Shown piece after piece: positions 26,668-32,815 of a stretch of DNA of 49,792 nt. Source of the DNA: Streptomyces panaciradicis (GTDB lineage Bacteria > Actinomycetota > Actinomycetes > Streptomycetales > Streptomycetaceae); the NCBI RefSeq assembly GCF_023516615.1, contig NZ_JAMGBF010000133.1, positions 1-49,792 on the forward strand, in the 5' to 3' direction. Both the position numbers and the translations under genes were made by a program. The notes under the pieces were generated by a model, which was not told the origin of the DNA, did no database searches, and saw only the letters and a list, made by a program, of their open reading frames with translations. Within the stretch, counting starts at the first letter, position 1, and every line of letters begins with the position of its first letter.

Positions 26668-27309
26668 TCAGAGCTCGGGGCCCTCCCCCGGTTCCTCCTG
26701 GTAGGAGTACCGCTGCTCCTTCCAGGGATCGCCGATGTTGTGGTAGCCGCGCTCCTCCCAGAAGCCGCGCCGGTCGGCGGTCATGTACTCGATGCCGCGC
26801 ACCCACTTCGGGCCCTTCCAGGCGTACAGGTGGGGCACGACCAGGCGCAGCGGGAAGCCGTGCTCCGCCGTCAGGAGCTCGCCGTCCTTGTGGGTGGCGA
26901 ACAGGGTGCGGTCGGAGGCGAAGTCGGCGAGGCGGAGGTTGGAGCTGAAGCCGTACTCGGCCCAGACCATGACATGGGTGACGGCGGGGGCGGGCGGGGC
27001 GATCTCCAGGATCGCGGAGGCGGGGACGCCGCCCCACTCGGCGCCGAGCATGCTGAACTTCGTGACGCAGTGCAGATCGGCGACGACCGAGGTGTACGGC
27101 AGCGCCGTGAACTCCTCGTGGTTCCAGCAGTGCTTCTCACTGTCCGCGGTGGCGCCGAAGACCCGGAACTCCCAGCGCTCGGGCCGGAACTTGGGCACGG
27201 GCCCGTAGTGCGTGACCGGCCAGCCGCGCTGCAGGCGCTGGCCGGGGGGAAGCCCCGGGTGCACGGGATCTCCGGTTTCTCCTGATGCGCGTTCCACCGG
27301 CTGACCCAT
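26668..27309 (-). CDS. Sulfite-oxidase-fold molybdopterin protein
   Basis: 213 residues from ATG 27309. It has the oxidoreductase molybdopterin-binding (SUOX-like, YuiH/MsrP-related) domain: GWPVTHYGPVP, the cofactor Cys in ADLHCVTKFSMLGAEW, HVMVWAEYGFSSNLRLADFA, GFPLRLVVPHLYAWKGPKWV, RGIEYM and FWEERGYHNIGDPWKEQRY. It is short, lacks the dimerisation domain of true sulfite oxidases and has no signal peptide, so it is probably cytoplasmic; the substrate is unknown. It converges with the DUF4396 gene (16 bases between stops) and diverges from bfr. Confidence 0.9.
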   Translation of the reverse strand: MGQPVERASGETGDPVHPGLPPGQRLQRGWPVTHYGPVPKFRPERWEFRVFGATADSEKHCWNHEEFTALPYTSVVADLHCVTKFSMLGAEWGGVPASAILEIAPPAPAVTHVMVWAEYGFSSNLRLADFASDRTLFATHKDGELLTAEHGFPLRLVVPHLYAWKGPKWVRGIEYMTADRRGFWEERGYHNIGDPWKEQRYSYQEEPGEGPEL

Positions 27310-27464
27310 GTCTCCATCCTGACAGACCCGGGGCGATGCCCATGACCGGCCTCCGCGCGATTCGGGCAACTCCTACTAAGCGTGAACTTACTGGACGGCC
27401 TCGCACGCCGGTGCAATCATGCGGCGCAACCTGCCCGTTCCCCCGGTCGGAAGGAGCCTCTGCG

Positions 27465-27944
27465 ATGCAGGGCGACCCCGAGGTCATCGAATTCCTCAAC
27501 GAGCAGCTCACCGGCGAGCTGACCGCGATCAACCAGTACTTCCTGCACGCGAAGATGCAGGAGAACTTCGGCTGGACGAAACTCGCCAAGTACACCCGGC
27601 ACGAGTCGTTCGACGAGATGAAGCACGCCGAGGTGCTCACCGACCGGATCCTGTTCCTGGAGGGGCTGCCCAACTACCAGCGGCTGTTCCACGTACGGGT
27701 GGGCCAGACCGTCAAGGAGATGTTCGAGGCCGACCGGCAGATCGAGGTGGAGGCGATCGACCGCCTCAGGCGCGGGATCAAGGTGATGCGCGACAAGGGC
27801 GACATCACGTCCGCGAACATCTTCGAGTCGATCCTCGAGGACGAGGAGCACCACATCGACTACCTCGACACCCAGCTGGAACTGGTGGAGAAGCTCGGCG
27901 AGGCGTTGTACATCGCCCAGCTGATCGAACAGCCGGAGAGCTGA
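27465..27944 (+). CDS. bfr: Bacterioferritin
   Basis: 159 residues from ATG 27465 with AAGGAG upstream. It forms the 24-subunit iron store. Ferroxidase ligands are all present: Glu18, Glu51 and His54 (HESFDEMKHAE), Glu94, Glu127 and His130 (LEDEEHHIDYLD); Met52 is the haem ligand. Its stop is 10 bases from the stop of the convergent bfd gene, whose ferredoxin releases iron from this cage. I see no clear iron box in the 155 bases upstream. Confidence 0.97.
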   Translation: MQGDPEVIEFLNEQLTGELTAINQYFLHAKMQENFGWTKLAKYTRHESFDEMKHAEVLTDRILFLEGLPNYQRLFHVRVGQTVKEMFEADRQIEVEAIDRLRRGIKVMRDKGDITSANIFESILEDEEHHIDYLDTQLELVEKLGEALYIAQLIEQPES

Positions 27945-27954
27945 GCGGGCCGGG

Positions 27955-28188
27955 CTAGGCCGCTTCGTCGAGGTCCGCGAGCCCGGCGAGGACCGGGCGG
28001 CCCTGGTCCGCCGTCTCGCGGCGCGAGCAGGCGCCCCGGCCGAGGATGGCCTGGATGCGGCGTACGCACGAGCCGCAGTCCGTGCCCGCCTTGCAGGCGG
28101 AGGCTATCTGGCGGGGGGTGCAGGCGCCGTCGTCCGCATGCTGCTGGACCTGCGCCTCGGTCACGCCGAAGCAGCTGCACACGAACAC
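27955..28188 (-). CDS. bfd: Bacterioferritin-associated ferredoxin
   Basis: 77 residues from GTG 28188 with GGGAGGTGA 7 bases upstream. The [2Fe-2S] ligand set of Bfd is present: Cys4-x-Cys6 (MFVCSCFGVTEAQV) and Cys38-x2-Cys41 (AGTDCGSCVRRIQ). The protein reduces haem iron in bacterioferritin so that Fe2+ can leave. It is convergent with bfr and has an iron box about 27 bases upstream, so it should be derepressed under iron limitation. Confidence 0.95.
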   Translation of the reverse strand: MFVCSCFGVTEAQVQQHADDGACTPRQIASACKAGTDCGSCVRRIQAILGRGACSRRETADQGRPVLAGLADLDEAA

Positions 28189-28214
28189 GCGGACTCACCT
28201 CCCGCCTAGATCAC

Positions 28215-28233
28215 TAAGGATAACCTAACCTTA
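28215..28233 (-). promoter_or_regulatory. Iron box (DmdR/IdeR type) upstream of bfd
   Basis: On the plus strand TAAGGATAACCTAACCTTA, i.e. TAAGGTTAGGTTATCCTTA toward bfd. It matches 15 of 19 positions of the actinobacterial consensus TTAGGTTAGSCTAACCTAA. It lies 27 bases before the bfd start, where it would cover the promoter. Confidence 0.85.
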
Positions 28234-28263
28234 CCCGGCGCCCGGGGGCCGCAAAAGAGGGAA

Positions 28264-28293
28264 GGGGCGCGGATCGCATGTGATCCGCGCCCC
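28264..28293 (-). terminator. Hairpin terminator of the DAHP synthase gene
   Basis: GGGGCGCGGATC (28264-28275) pairs perfectly with GATCCGCGCCCC (28282-28293) around a 6-base loop. It lies 30 bases beyond the DAHP synthase stop on the minus strand. Confidence 0.8.
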
Positions 28294-28322
28294 ACTTCAT
28301 GCCCTGGTGACGGGCACCGCCG

Positions 28323-29675
28323 TCACTGGTCCCGGTACATCTCCGCGACGAGGAACGCCAGGTCGAGCGACTGGCTGCGGTTCAGGCGCGGGTCGCAGGC
28401 CGTCTCGTAGCGCTGGTGCAGGTCGTCGACGAAGATCTCGTCGCCGCCGCCCACGCACTCGGTGACGTCGTCGCCGGTGAGCTCCACGTGGATGCCGCCC
28501 GGGTGGGTGCCGAGGGCCTTGTGGACCTCGAAGAAGCCCTTGACCTCGTCGAGCACGTCGTCGAAGCGGCGGGTCTTGTGACCGGAGGCCGCCTCGTAGG
28601 TGTTGCCGTGCATCGGGTCGGTGATCCAGGCGACGGTCGCGCCGGAGGCGGTGACCTTCTCCACCAGCTCGGGCAGCTTGTCGCGGACCTTGTCGGCGCC
28701 CATGCGCACGATGAAGGTCAGCCGGCCCGGCTCGCGGTCGGGGTCGAGGCGCTCGATGTACTGCAGCGCCTCCTCGGCCGTGGTCGTCGGACCCAGCTTG
28801 ATGCCGATCGGGTTGCGGATCTTCGAGGCGAACTCGATGTGCGCGTGGTCCAGCTGCCGGGTGCGCTCACCGATCCACACCATGTGCCCGGAGACGTCGT
28901 ACAGCCGTCCGGTGCGCGAGTCGACCCGGGTCAGGGCCGACTCGTAGTCGAGCAGCAGCGCCTCGTGCGAGGCGTAGAACTCGACGGTCTTGAACTCCTC
29001 CGGGTCGGTGCCGCAGGCCCGCATGAAGTTCAGCGCGTTGTCGATCTCCCGCGCGAGCTGCTCGTAGCGCTGGCCGGAGGGGGACGACTTCACGAAGTCC
29101 TGGTTCCAGGCGTGCACCTGGCGCAGGTCGGCGTAGCCGCCGGTGGTGAAGGCGCGCACCAGGTTCAGCGTCGAGGCGGACGCGTGGTACATCCGCTTCA
29201 GCCGCTCGGGGTCCGGGACGCGGGCGGCCTCGGTGAAGTCGAAGCCGTTGACGGAGTCGCCGCGGTAGGTCGGCAGGGTGACGCCGTCGCGGGTCTCGGT
29301 CGGTTTGGAGCGGGGCTTGGAGTACTGGCCGGCGATGCGGCCGACCTTCACGACCGGCACCGAGGCGGCGTAGGTCAGGACGGCGCCCATCTGCAGCAGC
29401 GTCTTGAGCTTGTTGCGGATGTGGTCGGCCGACACGGCGTCGAACGCCTCGGCGCAGTCGCCGCCCTGGAGGAGGAACGCCTCTCCCTTGGCGACGGCCG
29501 CCAACCGGGCGCGCAGCTGATCGCACTCGCCCGCGAAGACGAGCGGCGGATACGACTCGAGGTCCGCAACGACTGCGCGCAGAGCCTCAAGGTCGGGGTA
29601 CTCGGGCTGCTGCGCCGCGGGCAGATCTCGCCAGGTGTTGCCAGCGCTCGCGCTGGTCTTAGCGTTCACGGTCAC
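28323..29675 (-). CDS. aroH: 3-deoxy-7-phosphoheptulonate synthase, class II
   Basis: 450 residues from GTG 29675 (VTVNAKTSASAGNTWRDLPA). First step of the shikimate pathway: phosphoenolpyruvate plus erythrose 4-phosphate. Class II (plant-type) signatures: PPLVFAGECDQLRARLA, FLLQGGDCAEAF, VVKVGRIAGQYSKPRSKPTE, GDSVNGFDF, IGERTRQLDHAHIEF, GIKLGPTTT, DPMHGNT and GGIHVELTGDDVTECVGG. The ORF stays open far upstream, but the start is fixed by the family and by TAGTGT (29688-29683) 7 bases before it, a leaderless promoter. It is divergent from the attenuated anthranilate synthase gene. Confidence 0.97.
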   Translation of the reverse strand: MTVNAKTSASAGNTWRDLPAAQQPEYPDLEALRAVVADLESYPPLVFAGECDQLRARLAAVAKGEAFLLQGGDCAEAFDAVSADHIRNKLKTLLQMGAVLTYAASVPVVKVGRIAGQYSKPRSKPTETRDGVTLPTYRGDSVNGFDFTEAARVPDPERLKRMYHASASTLNLVRAFTTGGYADLRQVHAWNQDFVKSSPSGQRYEQLAREIDNALNFMRACGTDPEEFKTVEFYASHEALLLDYESALTRVDSRTGRLYDVSGHMVWIGERTRQLDHAHIEFASKIRNPIGIKLGPTTTAEEALQYIERLDPDREPGRLTFIVRMGADKVRDKLPELVEKVTASGATVAWITDPMHGNTYEAASGHKTRRFDDVLDEVKGFFEVHKALGTHPGGIHVELTGDDVTECVGGGDEIFVDDLHQRYETACDPRLNRSQSLDLAFLVAEMYRDQ

Positions 29676-29682
29676 CCCCCAA

Positions 29683-29688
29683 ACACTA
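29683..29688 (-). promoter_or_regulatory. -10 element of the DAHP synthase gene (leaderless)
   Basis: TAGTGT on the minus strand ends 7 bases before the GTG at 29675. Confidence 0.5.
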
Positions 29689-29758
29689 CGGGGTCGTGTC
29701 ACGGCTCCAGGACCATGCCCAACAAATGAGACACCGCGTACACGGTACGGACATGGGG

Positions 29759-29764
29759 TAGGGT
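29759..29764 (+). promoter_or_regulatory. -10 element of the trp leader (leaderless)
   Basis: TAGGGT ends 7 bases before the ATG of the leader peptide at 29772, so the leader peptide itself should be read from a leaderless mRNA. Confidence 0.6.
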
Positions 29765-29771
29765 GCGTCGC

Positions 29772-29828
29772 ATGTTCGCGCACTCGACCCAGAACTGGTG
29801 GTGGACCGCTCATCCGGCGGCCCACTGA
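29772..29828 (+). CDS. trpL: Trp leader peptide
   Basis: An 18-residue peptide, MFAHSTQNWWWTAHPAAH, with three consecutive TGG codons (29796-29804) and a TGA at 29826. It lies between a leaderless promoter and a transcription terminator 22 bases further on. Speed of translation across the Trp codons senses charged tRNA-Trp and decides whether the terminator forms. Confidence 0.93.
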   Translation: MFAHSTQNWWWTAHPAAH

Positions 29829-29876
29829 CTGCGCGTACGCAAGACTTCGCGAAGGCCGCCCGAGGGGCGGCCTTCG
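29801..29876 (+). promoter_or_regulatory. Trp transcription attenuator
   Basis: Four pairing segments can be traced. Segment 1 (29801-29809, GTGGACCGC, over the last Trp codon) pairs with segment 2 (29817-29825, GCGGCCCAC) with one mismatch. Segment 3 (29851-29861) pairs with segment 4 (29865-29875) to form the terminator. The antiterminator is GGCGGCC (29816-29822) with GGCCGCC (29854-29860), 7 perfect pairs. A ribosome stalled at Trp codons frees segment 2 and so blocks the terminator. Confidence 0.88.
29850..29876 (+). terminator. Attenuator terminator hairpin
   Basis: CGAAGGCCGCCC (29850-29861) and GGGCGGCCTTCG (29865-29876) form a perfect 12-bp stem with a GAG loop, followed by GCGTTTCCC. 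It sits between the leader peptide and the anthranilate synthase gene. Confidence 0.92.
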
Positions 29877-29924
29877 GCGTTTCCCGGGGGTCCGTTCCTC
29901 TCCAGCGAGAAGGAAAACGGACTC

Positions 29925-31805
29925 ATGCATCTGGCCGACCTGCTCGACGATCCCCGACCGTTCGCCCTGCTGCGCCGCCGCACGCCGGGCCACGACGAGA
30001 ACACCGTGGAGGTGCTGCTCGGCCCGGTCACCGCGTACGACCGGCTCGCCGACCTCCCCGACGAGGGCCTCGCGCTCGTCCCCTTCCGGCAGATCCGCGA
30101 GCGCGGCTTCGACGTGCGGGACGACGGCACGCCCCTGCTGGCGCTGACGCCCGAAGTGGTGTGCGACATGCCACTGGACGAGGCGCTCGCCGCCCTCCCC
30201 TCCCATGACGTCCGCGTCGACCGCGGCGGCTTCGACGTGGACGACGCGGAGTACGGCGAGATCGTCGGGCGCGTGCTGCGCGAGGAGATCGGGCAGGGCG
30301 AGGGCGCCAACTTCGTCGTCCGGCGCACCTACCAGGGCGAGATCGCGGGGTTCTCCCGGGCCGACGCCCTGGCGCTTTTCCGGCGGCTGCTGGAGGGCGA
30401 GCGGGGCGCGTACTGGACGTTCGTCGTGCACACCGGGGACAGGACGCTGGTCGGCGCCAGCCCCGAGGTGCACGTGCGGATGTCCGGCGGCACGGTCGTG
30501 ATGAACCCGATCAGCGGGACGTACCGCTATCCCGCCGAGGGCCCCACCCCGGAGCACCTGCTCGGCTTCCTCGCCGACTCCAAGGAGATCGAGGAGCTGT
30601 CGATGGTCGTCGACGAGGAACTGAAGATGATGTGCACCGTCGGCGACATGGGCGGGGTCGTGATCGGGCCGCGGCTGAAGGAGATGGCCCATCTCGCGCA
30701 CACCGAGTACGAGCTGCGCGGCAGGTCCTCGCTGGACGCGCGCGAGGTGCTCAGGGAGACCATGTTCGCGGCGACCGTGACCGGCTCGCCCGTGCAGAAC
30801 GCCTGCCGGGTCATCGAGCGGCACGAGGTCGGGGGGCGCGGCTACTACGCGGGAGCGCTGGCCCTGCTCGGCCGCGACTCCGGCGGCGCCCAGACCCTGG
30901 ACTCCCCCATCCTCATCCGTACCGCCGACATCGACGCCGACGGCCGGCTGCGGGTGCCGGTCGGCGCCACCCTGGTGCGGGGTTCGGACCCGGCGGGCGA
31001 GGTCGCGGAGACCCACGCGAAGGCGGCGGGCGTGCTGGCGGCGCTGGGCGTACGTCCCTCCCGGCCGCGCACGGAGCACACGCGCGCGCGGCTCGCCGAC
31101 GACCCCCGCGTGCGTGCCGCGCTCGACAGGCGCCGGGCCTCGCTCGCCCCCTTCTGGCTGCGGATGCAGGAGCAGGCCGCGGAGCCGGCCGGGCACGCCC
31201 TGGTCGTCGACGCCGAGGACACCTTCACCGCGATGCTCGCGCACGTCCTGCGGGCCGGCGGGCTGGAGGTGACGGTCCGGCGCTACGACGAGCCGGGTCT
31301 GCGGGAGGCCGTGTCCGCGCACGCGGGGCCCGTCGTGCTCGGGCCCGGCCCCGGCGACCCCCGCGACCTGGACGATCCCAGGATGCGGTTCCTGCGCGAG
31401 CTGACCGCCGAGGTGATCGGCACGCACCGGCACGGCGTGCTGGGCGTCTGCCTCGGGCACGAGCTGATCGCGGCCGAGCTCGGCCTGGACATCGTCCGCA
31501 AGGAGGTGCCGTACCAGGGCGCGCAGACGGCGATCGACCTGTTCGGGCGGGAGGAGACGGTCGGCTTCTACAACAGCTTCGTGGCGCACTGCCCCGACGA
31601 GGCGGCCGAGGAGCTGGCCGCGCACGGCGTCGAGGTCGCCCGGGCCGGCAACGGCGAGGTGCACGCCCTGCGCGGGCCGGGCTTCGCGGGCGTGCAGTTC
31701 CACCCGGAGTCGGTCCTGACGCTGAACGGCGCGTCCGTCGTCCGTGACCTCGTCGGTCAGCTGCGCGGCACGAGCACGTTCTCCGAGCGGCGGCCCGCCC
31801 GGTAG
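29925..31805 (+). CDS. trpEG: Fused anthranilate synthase (TrpE-TrpG)
   Basis: 626 residues from ATG 29925. The N-terminal chorismate-binding domain (about 1-380) reads NPISGTYRYP, MVVDEELKMMCTVGDMGG, LKEMAHLAHTEYELRGRSSL, TVTGSPVQNACRVIERHE. The C-terminal class I glutamine amidotransferase (about 420-626) has nucleophile Cys in GVCLGHE (Glu where Gln is usual) and the His-Glu pair in FHPESVLT. It makes anthranilate from chorismate and glutamine, the first step of Trp synthesis. The synthase half resembles the PhzE (aminodeoxyisochorismate synthase) branch, but a Trp-codon leader and attenuator in front argue for Trp synthesis. The 3' end overlaps the convergent dehydrogenase gene by 49 bases. 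Confidence 0.94.
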   Translation: MHLADLLDDPRPFALLRRRTPGHDENTVEVLLGPVTAYDRLADLPDEGLALVPFRQIRERGFDVRDDGTPLLALTPEVVCDMPLDEALAALPSHDVRVDRGGFDVDDAEYGEIVGRVLREEIGQGEGANFVVRRTYQGEIAGFSRADALALFRRLLEGERGAYWTFVVHTGDRTLVGASPEVHVRMSGGTVVMNPISGTYRYPAEGPTPEHLLGFLADSKEIEELSMVVDEELKMMCTVGDMGGVVIGPRLKEMAHLAHTEYELRGRSSLDAREVLRETMFAATVTGSPVQNACRVIERHEVGGRGYYAGALALLGRDSGGAQTLDSPILIRTADIDADGRLRVPVGATLVRGSDPAGEVAETHAKAAGVLAALGVRPSRPRTEHTRARLADDPRVRAALDRRRASLAPFWLRMQEQAAEPAGHALVVDAEDTFTAMLAHVLRAGGLEVTVRRYDEPGLREAVSAHAGPVVLGPGPGDPRDLDDPRMRFLRELTAEVIGTHRHGVLGVCLGHELIAAELGLDIVRKEVPYQGAQTAIDLFGREETVGFYNSFVAHCPDEAAEELAAHGVEVARAGNGEVHALRGPGFAGVQFHPESVLTLNGASVVRDLVGQLRGTSTFSERRPAR

Positions 31806-32752
31806 TCGAGGACGTTCTGCACGGTGGCCTCGATGATCTGGCCGACGGCGTCCCGGGTGTAGTACGCCTGGTGCGAGGTGACGAGGACGTTCGGGAAGGT
31901 GACCAGGCGGGCCAGGGTGTCGTCCTCGATCGCCTCCAGCGAGCGGTCGACGAAGAACAGGCCCGCCTCCGCCTCGTACACGTCGAGGCCCACGCCCGTG
32001 AAGCGGCCCTCGCGCAGTTCGGCGACGAGGGCCGCGGTGTCGATGAGGCCGCCGCGGCTGGAGTTGACCAGGATCGCGTCGTCCTTCATGCCCTTGAGCG
32101 CGTCGGCGTCGATGAGGTGCTGCGTCTGCGGCATCAGCGGCACGTGCAGGGTGATCAGGTCCGACTCGGCGAGGAGCTGCTCCTTGGGGACGTAACTCAT
32201 GCCAAGGTCCACGCAGGCGGGGTTCTCGGCGACGTCCCAGCCCAGCAGCCGCATGCCGAAGCCGTGGGCGATCCGGGCGAACGCCTCGCCAATCTTGCCG
32301 GTGCCGAGGACGCCCGCGGTGCGGCCGTGCATGTCGCGGCCCATCAGCCCGTCGAGGCGGAAGTCGAAGTCACGCGTACGCGTGGAGGCGCGCACGATAC
32401 GGCGGTTGACCGCCATGGCGAGCGTCCAGGCGAACTCGGCGACGGCGTAGGGCGAGTAGTACGAGACGCGGGCGACGGTCATGCCGAGCCGCTCGGCGAC
32501 CAGGAGGTCGATGTTGTTGAAGCCGGTGGAGCGCTGGGCGATCATCTGCGTGCCGCCGACCGTGAGGGTCTGCAGGACGCGGTTGCCCAGGCCGCAGTTG
32601 ACGCTGGTGCAGACGATCTCGTAGCCGGCGGCGATCGGGGCGGTGTCCTCGTTGAGGAAGACGTCGAGACACCGGACCTCGTGGTGTCCCTCGAAGGCCC
32701 GCTCGATCAGGGGCTTCTCGTCCGCCTGCACACCGAAGGCAAGGATCTCCAC
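31757..32752 (-). CDS. D-2-hydroxyacid (D-lactate) dehydrogenase
   Basis: 331 residues from GTG 32752. It is an NAD-dependent enzyme of the LdhA subgroup: substrate region TSVNCGLGNRVLQTL, QRSTGFNNIDL, the NAD fold GVLGTGKIGEAFARIAHGFG, ITLHVPLMPQTQHLI, catalytic Arg in LVNSSRGGLIDT, GVGLDVYEAEAGLFFVD with the Glu, and catalytic His in VLVTSHQAYYT. It probably interconverts pyruvate and D-lactate in the cytoplasm. Its last 49 bases overlap the anthranilate synthase gene on the other strand. A 13-bp inverted repeat lies 20 bases upstream of its start. Confidence 0.93.
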   Translation of the reverse strand: MEILAFGVQADEKPLIERAFEGHHEVRCLDVFLNEDTAPIAAGYEIVCTSVNCGLGNRVLQTLTVGGTQMIAQRSTGFNNIDLLVAERLGMTVARVSYYSPYAVAEFAWTLAMAVNRRIVRASTRTRDFDFRLDGLMGRDMHGRTAGVLGTGKIGEAFARIAHGFGMRLLGWDVAENPACVDLGMSYVPKEQLLAESDLITLHVPLMPQTQHLIDADALKGMKDDAILVNSSRGGLIDTAALVAELREGRFTGVGLDVYEAEAGLFFVDRSLEAIEDDTLARLVTFPNVLVTSHQAYYTRDAVGQIIEATVQNVLDYRAGRRSENVLVPRS

Positions 32753-32771
32753 GCGCCGCTCCCGCTGTGAT

Positions 32772-32803
32772 GGGTTATGGGCCGAATATACGGCCCATAA
32801 CCC
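32772..32803. terminator. 13-bp inverted repeat, pfkA terminator or operator
   Basis: GGGTTATGGGCCG (32772-32784) and CGGCCCATAACCC (32791-32803) are perfect reverse complements around AATATA. The repeat lies 13 bases beyond the pfkA stop and 20 bases before the dehydrogenase start, both minus strand. A terminator for pfkA is the simplest reading; the AT-containing arms also allow an operator for the dehydrogenase. Confidence 0.65.
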
Positions 32804-32815
32804 CGGGATGCCGGT

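Noticed and set aside
27310..27369. 20-residue N-terminal extension of the sulfite-oxidase-fold protein
   Set aside because: It would contain no signal peptide and no family similarity; ATG 27309 is preceded by a GGAG-like site and fits the family start.
29676..31703. Very long minus-strand reading frame extending the DAHP synthase gene to over 1100 codons
   Set aside because: The extra part is the antisense of the anthranilate synthase gene; its composition (His/Arg/Gly-rich, no family) is that of a GC-rich shadow frame. The family start and a -10 element place the real start at 29675.
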